DNA from: Planctomycetes bacterium SM23_32
GTDB lineage: Bacteria; Planctomycetota; Brocadiia; SM23-32
Assembly (NCBI GenBank): GCA_001303885.1
Contig: LJUE01000029.1
Span: 1 to 12,987, forward strand
DNA: 12,987 nt
Reading direction: 5' to 3'
This document shows, piece by piece, positions 6,097-12,987 of this stretch. A program made the position numbers and the translations under genes. A model generated the notes under the pieces. That model made no database searches and had not been told where the DNA came from. It worked only from the letters and a program-made list of their open reading frames with translations. The stretch's first letter is position 1, and each line of letters opens with the position of its first letter.

Positions 6097-7392
6097 ATGA
6101 TCTTCGGTTTCGGCAAGCCAAAGCGCCTCATCGGCATAGGGCTGGACGGGTTCCCTTACTCGCTGGCCGAGAAGCTGATGTACGAGGGCATCATGCCCAA
6201 CCTGCACAAGCTGGCCGAGCGGGGCGAGATGAAGCGCATCACGAGCGTCTACCCCACGGTGAGCGGCGTCGCATGGTCGGCGTTCCAGACCGGCCGCAAC
6301 CCCGCCGAGTTCGGCGTCTTCGGGTTCGTTGACCTCAGGCCCGACTTCGAACTCTACATACCCAACCACGACGACCTGACGTGCGAGACCATCTGGCAGC
6401 ACCTAGACAACGCCGGCAAGCACTTCGCCTCGCTCGGCGTGCCGATGACCTATCCCGCCCCCAAGGTCAGCGGCTTCATGGTGAGCGGCTTCCTGGCCCC
6501 CCAGCTCGACGAGCGCGCCGTCTCCAGCCAGGGCGTGCTCGATCAGCTCCAGGGCATGAAGTACGAGATAGACATTGACCCCTCGACGCCCGCGCAGGAC
6601 CCGGAGCGGTTCAAGGAGGACCTCAAGCGCGTCAGCGAGGCCCGCCAGAGAGCCGCCCTCTCCCTGCTGGGCCAGGAGCAGGAGTGGGACTTCTTCTTCC
6701 TGCACGTGATGGACACCGACCGGCTGCATCACTTCGCCTGGCACGAGGCGGCCGCGGGCAGGGACCTGGCCTTCTTCTGGGACTTCTACAAGAAGCTGGA
6801 CGACTTCCTCGGCAAGGTCGTCAGCACGCTCGGAGACGAGGCCAACCTGATGCTCTGCAGCGACCACGGCTTCTGCACACTCAAGTGGGAGGTCCAGCTC
6901 AACCGCTGGCTCAAGAACCAGGGCTACCTCGAATACGAGAACGCCCCGCAAATGGGCTATAAGGCCATCAAAGAGGGCTCGCGCGCCGTCTCCCTGGTGC
7001 CCGGCCGCATCTACATCCTCCGCGAGGGCCAGTGGGACAAAGGGGTGGTCACCGACAAGGAATACGAGCCCCTGCGCAAGGAGCTGATGGACAAGCTCCG
7101 CACCGTCACCCATCCCGAGACCGGCGACGTCGTCTGCAAGCAGGTCATGAAGAAGGAGGAGCTCTTCGAAGGCCCCCACGCGGACGCCGCACCGGACATC
7201 CTGGTGGACCCCTGCGACGGCTATGACCTGAAGGCCAAGCTCGGGGCCGGCCACCTCTTCGAGAAGGGGCCGCGCACCGGCATGCACACCTACGAGAACG
7301 CCATGCTGCTGGTCGGCCGGAACCTCTCCGGCATCGCCGCCGCCGGCAACATCGCCGAGGTCGGCCGCCTGGCCGCCAAGCACGTGCTCTGA
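6097..7392 (+). CDS. Alkaline phosphatase superfamily protein (type I phosphodiesterase/nucleotide pyrophosphatase)
   Basis: This 431-residue protein belongs to the phosphodiesterase/nucleotide pyrophosphatase branch of the alkaline phosphatase superfamily, which uses two metal ions and a Ser/Thr nucleophile. Visible metal and catalytic motifs are D17 (GLDGFPYS), the nucleophile region YPTVSGVAWSAFQTG (52-66; by analogy with family members the nucleophile is Ser56, less likely Thr54), D208 and H212 (DTDRLHHFAWH), D256-H257 (SDHG), and H397 (RTGMHTYENAML). The set is complete, so an active enzyme is expected. No signal peptide is seen: the N-terminus MIFGFGKPKRLIGIGLDG is strand beta-1 of the fold, so it is likely cytoplasmic. 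The substrate is unknown. Its position 28 bases after cysN allows a role on APS, PAP or another nucleotide ester, but that is inference. The ribosome-binding site AGGGAG supports the ATG at 6097. Confidence 0.88.
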   Translation: MIFGFGKPKRLIGIGLDGFPYSLAEKLMYEGIMPNLHKLAERGEMKRITSVYPTVSGVAWSAFQTGRNPAEFGVFGFVDLRPDFELYIPNHDDLTCETIWQHLDNAGKHFASLGVPMTYPAPKVSGFMVSGFLAPQLDERAVSSQGVLDQLQGMKYEIDIDPSTPAQDPERFKEDLKRVSEARQRAALSLLGQEQEWDFFFLHVMDTDRLHHFAWHEAAAGRDLAFFWDFYKKLDDFLGKVVSTLGDEANLMLCSDHGFCTLKWEVQLNRWLKNQGYLEYENAPQMGYKAIKEGSRAVSLVPGRIYILREGQWDKGVVTDKEYEPLRKELMDKLRTVTHPETGDVVCKQVMKKEELFEGPHADAAPDILVDPCDGYDLKAKLGAGHLFEKGPRTGMHTYENAMLLVGRNLSGIAAAGNIAEVGRLAAKHVL

Positions 7393-7421
7393 GGACCCCG
7401 CACCCCCCGGCAACAGGGCCC

Positions 7422-8738
7422 ATGCACACCCCGAGGACCGAACCCGCCGACGCCCTGGCCGCGGCCCCGCCGATGGGCTGGAACTCGTGGGACTGCTACG
7501 GCGCCTCCATCACCGAGCAGCAGTTCAAGGACTGCGCCCGCCGCCTGGCCGAGCGACTGCTGCCCTTCGGCTGGCAGTACGCCGTCATTGACATCCAGTG
7601 GTTCCAGCCGGACCCGCCGCAGTCGCGCTACCCGGCCAGCGACGACCTCTGCATAGACGAGTATGGCCGCTACCTGCCGGCGCCGAACCGCTTCCCCTCG
7701 GCGTCCGGCGGGCGCGGCTTCGCCCCCCTGGCCGAGTTCGCGCACAGCCTGGGGCTGAAGTTCGGGGTCCACATGCTGCGGGGCGTCCCCCGCCTGGCCG
7801 TCGAGCGGGGGCTGCCTATCCTGGGCACCGACGTGAGCGCCGCCGACGTGGCCGACCACTCCCGCGGCTGCGCCTGGCACGAGAACACGTGGGGGATGGA
7901 CATGTCCCGGCCCGGCGCGCAGGAGTACTACGACTCCGTCGCCCGCCTCTACGCGGCGTGGGGGGTGGACTACGTCAAGGCGGACGACATGTGCCCGCCG
8001 CGCGACCGGGACGAGATAGCCGGTCTGAGCGCCGCCCTGGCCCGCTGCGGGCGCCCCATCGTGCTGAGCCTGTCCGGCATAACGCCCGTCGAGGAGGCGG
8101 ACCTCGTCAAGGAGCACGCCCACCTCTGGCGCATCTCCAACGACCTGTGGGACGTCTGGGCGGAGCACGACCCCGGACAGGACTGGACGGCCACGGTCAA
8201 GGGGCAGTTCGACCTCTGCGCGCGGTGGGCGCGCCACGCCGGCCCGGGGCATTGGCCCGACCCCGACATGCTGCCGCTCGGGCGCATCTGCCTGAAGGGC
8301 CAGCAGGGACCCGAGCGCGACAGCCGGCTGACGCCCGACGAGCAGCGCACCGTGATCACCCTCTGGAGCATCAGTCGCTCACCGCTGATGTTCGGCGGCG
8401 ACCCGCTCAGCCTGGACCCGTTCACGCTCTCGCTCCTGACCAACCAGGAGGTGCTAGCCGTCAACCAGCGCGGCGCCCGTCCCCGCCAGCTCTGGCGCCG
8501 CGACCACAGGATCGCCTGGGCCTCGGAGGCGCCGGAGGGCGGCAAGCACCTGGCCCTGTTCAACGTCGGCGACGAGGGCCCGGCCCCGATCGAAGTCGAA
8601 GCGGCCGACCTGGGCCTGAGCGGACGGTGCTCGGTGCGCGACCTCTGGGCCGGGGAGGACCTGCCGGACTGCGAAGGGCGGTTCTCGGCCACGGTCGAGG
8701 GGCACGGCGCCGGCCTCTACCGCCTTGCCCCCCGGTAG
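7422..8738 (+). CDS. Glycoside hydrolase family 27 (alpha-galactosidase-like)
   Basis: GH27 enzymes are retaining clan GH-D glycosidases, mostly alpha-galactosidases and alpha-N-acetylgalactosaminidases. This 438-residue protein begins its (beta/alpha)8 barrel with PPMGWNSWDCYG (16-27). It carries the nucleophile in DYVKADD (D188, aligned with the Asp of the family motif KYD) and the acid/base in WRISND (D241, aligned with D231 of human GLA), then WPDPDMLPLG (278-287) and SRSPLMFGGD. A C-terminal beta-sandwich (about 345-438) follows. It belongs to the bacterial subgroup with FGVHMLRGVPR (114-124). At the substrate-recognition loop it has LSLSG instead of the CEW of GLA, so galactose specificity should not be assumed. 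There is no signal peptide, so it acts inside the cell on imported oligosaccharides. It starts 29 bases after the phosphodiesterase gene and probably shares its transcript. Confidence 0.9.
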   Translation: MHTPRTEPADALAAAPPMGWNSWDCYGASITEQQFKDCARRLAERLLPFGWQYAVIDIQWFQPDPPQSRYPASDDLCIDEYGRYLPAPNRFPSASGGRGFAPLAEFAHSLGLKFGVHMLRGVPRLAVERGLPILGTDVSAADVADHSRGCAWHENTWGMDMSRPGAQEYYDSVARLYAAWGVDYVKADDMCPPRDRDEIAGLSAALARCGRPIVLSLSGITPVEEADLVKEHAHLWRISNDLWDVWAEHDPGQDWTATVKGQFDLCARWARHAGPGHWPDPDMLPLGRICLKGQQGPERDSRLTPDEQRTVITLWSISRSPLMFGGDPLSLDPFTLSLLTNQEVLAVNQRGARPRQLWRRDHRIAWASEAPEGGKHLALFNVGDEGPAPIEVEAADLGLSGRCSVRDLWAGEDLPDCEGRFSATVEGHGAGLYRLAPR

Positions 8739-8867
8739 CACACGCCCAGCCCGCGGCGCAGCGGCAACCGGGAGACGCGACGACGTGACCCACGCCGGCC
8801 GCCTGCACGGCGAGATTACATCGAGGACCTTGCCGTAAGACGAGGGCTTCGTGCAGGAGCCGAACAG

Positions 8868-8873
8868 AAGGAG
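8868..8873 (+). promoter_or_regulatory. Ribosome-binding site deciding the GH65 start
   Basis: AAGGAG lies 7 bases before the ATG at 8881, the strongest Shine-Dalgarno in the window. It rules out the in-frame GTG at 8851. In the 142-base gap before it (8739-8880) I see no convincing promoter or terminator. A 6-bp CCCGGT/ACCGGG pair (8731-8736 and 8767-8772) with a 30-base loop is too loose to call. Confidence 0.7.
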
Positions 8874-8880
8874 AGCGGCA

Positions 8881-11199
8881 ATGCCCGATGAGCATTGGTA
8901 TGCCGCTGGTGACCCTTGGGTGCTCAGCCAGACCGAGTGGACGCCCGAGCGGAACATCTACTTCGAGACAATCTTCACCCAGTCCAACGGCTACATAGGA
9001 GTGAGAGGCTACACCGAAGAGACCGACCCCACGCTGGAGAGCTGCCGCGAAGGCTACCTGGCGGGCGTGTTTGGCCATACCGACGATGCGGCGCTCGCGC
9101 AGACGCGGGTGACCTACCCCTGGCCCATGCTGGCGATGATCACCTTGCCCGAGCTCTTCGCGTGCGACATGCAGCTGGCCGGAGAACCGTTGAGGCTGTC
9201 GGACGGCAAGGTGCTCTCCTTCCACCGTACTCTGGATATGCGAAACGGCGAGCTTGTCCGCGAGGTGGTCTGGGAGAGCCCGGAGGGTCGGCGGACGCGG
9301 CTCGTCTTCAAGCGCTTCCTCTCGGCCGCGAATCCCCATCTTGGCATGCAGGAGATCAGCGTTGCGCCGGAGAGCTGGTCGGGAGCCGCGGCTCTCCGTT
9401 TCGATCTCGACGGCAACATTCCTACGTACTTCCGCTGCGGCGACAGGACCATGGCGCATGTGCCCCAGGAGATCCTCGAGGAGCAACGGATCGAGCGCCA
9501 GGACGGCCAAGCAGCGACCCTCACGGTGAAGACCCGAGGCACGAATCACACGGTCGCCATCACTTCCGGCCTGACCGGAGAAGTGTGCACTTCGGGAGAA
9601 GCGACGCCCGGCGCGCTGAGCCAATCGGTCGCGCTCGCTCTGGAAGAGGGCAGAGCCACGACGGTGCTACACACCGTGGCAGTGGTGAGTTCGCGCGACG
9701 ACGTAGACGCGGCCCAGGTCCCTGCCCTCTCGGTGCGGACCGCCAGGGACGCGGCCCGGTCGGGATACGCGGCGGCTCTGGCGGAATCCTCCGCCGTCTG
9801 GGAGCAGCGCTGGGTGAAGTCCGACATCGCGATCGACGGGCCGGCGCGGGACCAGGCGTACACGCGCTTCAGCTGTTTCAGCATGCTTCAGATGGCGCCC
9901 TTCCACACCGACAACATAAGCGTGCCGGCGCGCGCCTATGCCTACAACCGCTACCATGGCCTGTACTACTGGGACAGCGAGACCTTCCTGCTGCCGCAGT
10001 ACCTGTACAGCCATCCCAAGGTGGCCGAGAATCTCCTGAGCTTCCGCTACCGGACGCTCGGGGGAGCCCGCCGGACAGCCAAGCAGCTCGGGGCGCCGGG
10101 AGCGTGCTTCCCCTGGATGACGGATTCGGACGACGGGACGGAGCAATCGCCGTGGCATATCGGCGACTACGTCTGGCACCAGAACGCCGACATCGCCTAC
10201 GCAATCGAGCAGTACGTGCGGACGACGGGCGACACCGGGTTCATGAAGACCAAGGGCCTCGAGATGATGGTGGAGAGCGCCCGCTTCTGGATGTCGCGCC
10301 TGGAGGAGGAGGACGAGGGAGTGGTGCATCTGCACAACACGGTGGGGCCGGACGAACTGGACACGCATGGCCGGGACAACGGTTACACCAGCCTAATGGC
10401 TCGCAGGCACCTTCGGCTCGCGGCCGGATGGATCGAGGAACTGGCCGAGCTCTACCCGGACGATGCGGCGACTCTGGTGGAGAAGCTCAATCTGACCAGA
10501 GAGGAAGCGGAGCTGTGGCTGCGCGCGGCCGACCGGCTTTCGGCGCCGAATGTCCCCGGCCTCGATGCGGATGTCCCCCTGCAGGACGAGTTCCTGCTCG
10601 GCAAGAAGCCGCTCGATTTCAGGGGGCTGACCGCCGACGAAGCCTACGCCATGCGCCACACCCACCGGGTGGTCAAGCAGGCGGACATCGTCCTGCTGAT
10701 GTACCTGCTCCAGGACGAGTTCACCGTCGAGCAGATGAAGGCCGCCTACGAGTTCTACGAGCCGCTGACGCTGCATTTCTCGTCGCTCAGTTACAGCACC
10801 CACGCCATCCTGGCCAACAAGATCGGCCTGGAGGCTCAGGCCTACGACTACTTCCTGAAGGGCGCCGGCCTCGACCTGGACGATCTGCGCGACGCCACCC
10901 AGGACGGGCTGCACGCGGCCGCTCTGGGCGGAACGTGGCAGACGATTGTCTACGGCTTCGTCGGCATGCGGCTGCTGAAAGACGGCCTTGTCCTGGAGCC
11001 CCGCTTGCCCACGCCGTGGAAGTCTGTCACTCTCGCGATCATCTACAGGGGATTCAGGCTGAAGATGACGTTGAGCCACGACCAGAACCGGATCGAAGTG
11101 GAAGGCGCGGAAGGGATGGCTCCCGCCGAGGTCGTCCTCGACGGCGAGGCCCACACGCTGAAGGACGGACTGCAGATCGCGCAGGCGGCCAAGGCTTAG
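8881..11199 (+). CDS. Glycoside hydrolase family 65 disaccharide phosphorylase (maltose/kojibiose phosphorylase-like)
   Basis: GH65 phosphorylases cleave alpha-glucosides (maltose, trehalose, kojibiose, nigerose and others) with phosphate, releasing beta-glucose 1-phosphate with inversion. The 772-residue length is typical. An N-terminal beta-sandwich (about 1-270; FETIFTQSNGYIGVRGY near its start) precedes an (alpha/alpha)6 barrel (about 310-690). Barrel motifs include YYWDSETF (W364-D365-E367), the general acid in VGPDEL (E492), the phosphate-site motifs KQAD (K599-Q600) and HFSSLSYSTH (from H632), and DGLHAAALGGTWQ. Presence of KQAD and SSLS argues for a phosphorylase rather than a hydrolase such as acid trehalase. 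The pgmB gene 25 bases downstream supports this. The linkage and acceptor cannot be read from sequence. Codon use is looser than in the upstream genes (more T-ending codons), hinting at a separate history. Confidence 0.93.
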   Translation: MPDEHWYAAGDPWVLSQTEWTPERNIYFETIFTQSNGYIGVRGYTEETDPTLESCREGYLAGVFGHTDDAALAQTRVTYPWPMLAMITLPELFACDMQLAGEPLRLSDGKVLSFHRTLDMRNGELVREVVWESPEGRRTRLVFKRFLSAANPHLGMQEISVAPESWSGAAALRFDLDGNIPTYFRCGDRTMAHVPQEILEEQRIERQDGQAATLTVKTRGTNHTVAITSGLTGEVCTSGEATPGALSQSVALALEEGRATTVLHTVAVVSSRDDVDAAQVPALSVRTARDAARSGYAAALAESSAVWEQRWVKSDIAIDGPARDQAYTRFSCFSMLQMAPFHTDNISVPARAYAYNRYHGLYYWDSETFLLPQYLYSHPKVAENLLSFRYRTLGGARRTAKQLGAPGACFPWMTDSDDGTEQSPWHIGDYVWHQNADIAYAIEQYVRTTGDTGFMKTKGLEMMVESARFWMSRLEEEDEGVVHLHNTVGPDELDTHGRDNGYTSLMARRHLRLAAGWIEELAELYPDDAATLVEKLNLTREEAELWLRAADRLSAPNVPGLDADVPLQDEFLLGKKPLDFRGLTADEAYAMRHTHRVVKQADIVLLMYLLQDEFTVEQMKAAYEFYEPLTLHFSSLSYSTHAILANKIGLEAQAYDYFLKGAGLDLDDLRDATQDGLHAAALGGTWQTIVYGFVGMRLLKDGLVLEPRLPTPWKSVTLAIIYRGFRLKMTLSHDQNRIEVEGAEGMAPAEVVLDGEAHTLKDGLQIAQAAKA

Positions 11200-11224
11200 G
11201 CAACGGGCCAATGAGGAAAGGCCG

Positions 11225-11884
11225 ATGGCAGCAGTAGAAGCAGTGATCTTCGATCTTGATGGCGTGATCGTCTCCACCGACGAGTACCACTTCCAGGCCT
11301 GGAAACAACTCGCCGACGCCGAGGGGATTCCGTTCGGCCGCGAAGACAACGAGCGCCTGCGGGGCGTCAGCCGCATGGAATCGCTCGAGATTCTCCTGGA
11401 AAAAGCGTCCAGGGCGTACTCGGACGCAGAGAAGACGGCGATGGCCGAACGCAAGAACGCCATCTATCGCGAGTCGCTGAGAGAACTGTCGCCGGCGGAC
11501 ATCCTGCCCGGCGTAGATGAGATGCTCGAAGACCTTCGGGGCCGTGGGATCAAGATGGCCGTCGCGTCTTCCAGCAAGAACGCCGTGCCCATCCTCGAGG
11601 CGATCGGCCTGGCCGACGCTTTCGACGCCGTCGTTGACGGCACCCATATCTCACAGTCCAAGCCGCACCCGGAGGTGTTCGCCCTCGCTGGCGAGAGACT
11701 GGGGATTGCGCCGGAGCGCTGCCTTGTGGTGGAAGACGCGGCGGCCGGCGTCGAGGCGGCAATAGCCGCAGGCATGCCTGTGCTGGCGGTCGGCTCTGCC
11801 GCGTCTCACCCCGGCGCAACGCTGAGGGCCGACGACCTGACGGGGATCACGACGGACGAAATGCTCGGGCTCGCCGGGCGCTGA
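11225..11884 (+). CDS. pgmB: Beta-phosphoglucomutase
   Basis: This 219-residue haloacid dehalogenase-family enzyme interconverts beta-glucose 1-phosphate and glucose 6-phosphate, feeding the product of the GH65 phosphorylase into glycolysis. Residues that define Lactococcus lactis PgmB are all present: nucleophile D10 and acid/base D12 (FDLDGV), T18 and H22 (STDEYH), R50 in RGVSRMESL, SSSKN (115-119), K146 in SKPHPEVF, and E170-D171 (VEDAAAGVEAA). The cap domain of the C1 type lies between residues about 15 and 90. This set separates it from generic HAD phosphatases. GAGGAAAGG precedes the ATG at 11225. The 25-base gap after GH65 indicates one operon. Codon usage, with several ATT and GTA codons, resembles GH65 more than the upstream genes. 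Confidence 0.94.
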   Translation: MAAVEAVIFDLDGVIVSTDEYHFQAWKQLADAEGIPFGREDNERLRGVSRMESLEILLEKASRAYSDAEKTAMAERKNAIYRESLRELSPADILPGVDEMLEDLRGRGIKMAVASSSKNAVPILEAIGLADAFDAVVDGTHISQSKPHPEVFALAGERLGIAPERCLVVEDAAAGVEAAIAAGMPVLAVGSAASHPGATLRADDLTGITTDEMLGLAGR

Positions 11885-11902
11885 TGCCCTCCATGGCCCG
11901 TC

Positions 11903-11922
11903 CGGCTCGATGCGAGCCGTTT
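11903..11922 (+). terminator. Probable intrinsic terminator after pgmB
   Basis: CGGCTCG-ATG-CGAGCCG is a perfect 7-bp stem with a 3-base loop, directly followed by TTT, 19 bases after the pgmB stop. A second, weaker stem overlaps it (GTTTC 11919-11923 with GAAAC 11931-11935). It lies in the 124-base gap between convergent genes. The T-tract is short, so strength is uncertain. Confidence 0.5.
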
Positions 11923-12008
11923 CCGCGTCAGAAACCGGTACGTGACCGCCGACAACCTCGTCGTCCGGTCCTCCGCCGAGCACGACCCACAGAAGCCGCA
12001 GCCCGCCC

Positions 12009-12987
12009 TCAGCCTTCCCGAGCCGGGCCCGGCGCGCAGAGCAGGCCGTAGGCAGCGGCGGCCGGGCCGATGTTCTGGTGTATGGTGAACTCGCTGTTCA
12101 TGGGCGAGCAGCGGTTGTCGTACCACCGCTCGTTGCCCGGCCATTCGTCAACGGGCGGGTAGAGCGTCTGGTTCGGCCAGTCCTTGTCCCACGGTCCCTC
12201 GGCGAGGTCCCTGTCCTTTCGCCAGGGGCCGTAGGGAATGATGCCGGGATGGAACTCCCCCTTGCCGTTGTACCACGCGTCCATGTGGAACACGTGGTTG
12301 GGATGGCGCACGCCCAGGCCGGTGACCCACGTCATGTTCAGCGAGTTGCCGCCGAGGAAGTAATCGCACGTGGTGTAGAGCGCCGCCAGGTAACGCCGCG
12401 CCCTGGCCGGGTCCGTCTGCCGGGCCAGCGCGTGACCGACGGCGACCTCGAGCAGCCAGGGCGTCGTCTGCTGGCCGACGAGCATCGGCATCCAATAGTT
12501 GCCCGCCCACCGCAGGGCACGCCGGGAGGCCGTGTCCACAGCGGCCTCGTCGGCGGTCGCCAGCAGTGCGCGGCGGATCCGATCGAGGAGCTGCGGGTCG
12601 GCAGCGGCCCGCCCTCCGCGTGGTGGGTGTGATGTCCGCCGTGTCGGCCGCGAACTGCTCCTCATAGGCCCTCTCGCCGGTAAGGCGGAAGAGGGCGGCG
12701 GCCGCGTAGGAGCGAGCGTCGCGCAGGGGCGGGCCCTTCTGCTCGTCGCCCGGTCGCGCGTTCTTCTGGGCCCAGGCATACGCTTCGAGCGCTTCTTCCA
12801 GCCAGTCCACGCCCTCCGGGTCGGCGGTCCCGGCGATCCGGAGGCAGTGGGCCAGGTGGGCGGCGGCCCCCGCATAGCGGTAGGTGGACCATGGGTCCTC
12901 CCCGGAGGCGGCGTAGATGCGGTCCACGTCTTCCCAGGAGCCCTGCCCGACTTTGCGGCCGTCCGGCAGTGTCTTCTCGTCGCCGCC
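12009..12987 (-). CDS. GH9-type glycoside hydrolase, C-terminal part, with an internal frameshift and 5' end outside the window
   Basis: Two overlapping - strand frames join into one protein resembling the (alpha/alpha)6 catalytic domain of family 9 glycosidases (cellulases and relatives). The upstream part, open from the window edge to about 12630, reads as repeat helices (DPWSTYRYAGAAAHLAHCLR and EALEAYAWAQKNARPGD, then ALFRLTGERAYEEQFAAD). The downstream part, ending with TGA at 12009-12011, has YFLGGNSLNMTWVTGLGVRHPNHVFH and NSEFTIHQNIGPAAAAYG. In GH9 the latter region holds the catalytic acid, here Glu in NSEF (codon 12092-12090). The catalytic-base region and any signal peptide lie beyond the window. 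The shift from one frame to the other corresponds to one extra base, so this is either a pseudogene or a sequence error. The substrate is unknown. The gene converges on pgmB. Confidence 0.75.
   Translation of the reverse strand, partial: AATRRHCRTAAKSGRAPGKTWTASTPPPGRTHGPPTAMRGPPPTWPTASGSPGPPTRRAWTGWKKRSKRMPGPRRTRDRATSRRARPCATLAPTRPPPSSALPARGPMRSSSRPTRRTSHPPRGGRAAADPQLLDRIRRALLATADEAAVDTASRRALRWAGNYWMPMLVGQQTTPWLLEVAVGHALARQTDPARARRYLAALYTTCDYFLGGNSLNMTWVTGLGVRHPNHVFHMDAWYNGKGEFHPGIIPYGPWRKDRDLAEGPWDKDWPNQTLYPPVDEWPGNERWYDNRCSPMNSEFTIHQNIGPAAAAYGLLCAPGPAREG
12605..12650 (-). other. Frameshift site in the GH9-type gene
   Basis: Read on the - strand, family-like sequence runs in one frame to AADTADITP (to about 12630) and resumes in the next frame at AAADPQLLDRIRRALL (from about 12608). 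The change needs one base skipped (or two missing). The stretch contains short runs of C and G (GGAGGGCGGG on the - strand at 12618-12609), the sort of place where slippage or base-calling errors occur. Confidence 0.7.

Noticed and set aside
4596..6137. Long - strand open frame opposite cysD/cysN (over 500 codons)
   Set aside because: Low-complexity His/Val/Leu/Gly-rich translation without motifs; mirror of the G/C third-position bias of cysN.
8916..11237. Very long + strand open frame (over 770 codons) overlapping the whole GH65 gene
   Set aside because: Its product is Arg/Pro/His/Gly-rich with no family motifs. It is the usual out-of-frame shadow of a GC-rich gene, while the GH65 frame carries all conserved motifs and the strong ribosome-binding site.
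1..12987. tRNA, rRNA, CRISPR array, insertion sequence or attachment site
   Set aside because: No cloverleaf-like sequence, spaced direct repeats, transposase or terminal inverted repeats were found in the short gaps between genes.

Overview
The window is a high-GC bacterial stretch that is almost entirely coding. It holds eleven genes, with no RNA genes, insertion sequences or CRISPR arrays visible, and no gap over 300 bases. The gene set is a zinc-type anti-sigma factor with an ECF sigma factor, CysDN, a ROK kinase, and GH27, GH65 and GH9 enzymes. This would suit a polysaccharide-degrading bacterium of the Planctomycetota or a related lineage, but nothing here fixes the phylum, so that is only an inference.

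Layout. (1) Bases 1-1327, + strand: the C-terminal end of a ROK sugar kinase, then a calcineurin-like metallophosphoesterase. (2) 1351-1724, +: a short hypothetical gene with its own promoter-like sequence. (3) 3751-1758, - strand: an ECF sigma factor followed by its membrane anti-sigma factor. A textbook ECF-type promoter (GGAAC-N16-CGTCTAA) stands directly in front of the sigma gene, implying autoregulation. (4) 3907-8738, +: cysD, cysN, an alkaline-phosphatase-superfamily phosphodiesterase and a GH27 glycosidase. They are spaced by 7, 28 and 29 bases behind a sigma70-like promoter, so they may form one operon. (5) 8881-11884, +: a GH65 glycoside phosphorylase and beta-phosphoglucomutase. 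These two form a classic module that converts an alpha-glucoside plus phosphate to beta-glucose 1-phosphate and then to glucose 6-phosphate. (6) 12009-12987, -: the C-terminal part of a GH9-type glycosidase whose reading frame is broken by an apparent one-base shift. It runs off the window end.

How the genes fit together. CysDN activates sulfate to adenosine 5'-phosphosulfate (APS); no APS kinase, APS reductase or sulfotransferase is seen, so the fate of APS is unknown. The phosphodiesterase may act on a nucleotide or phosphoester linked to that chemistry. ROK kinase, GH27, GH65, PgmB and GH9 together point to intracellular processing of oligosaccharides into glycolysis.

The strongest unexpected signal is at base level. 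The hexamer RTCGAY is almost absent. Ile-Asp and Val-Asp pairs are written with otherwise rare codons (ATT, ATA, GTT) or with GTG, apparently to avoid ATCGAC and GTCGAC, while Ile-Glu and Val-Glu freely use ATC and GTC. The single exception lies in the GH65 gene, which with pgmB also has looser codon usage than the genes upstream.
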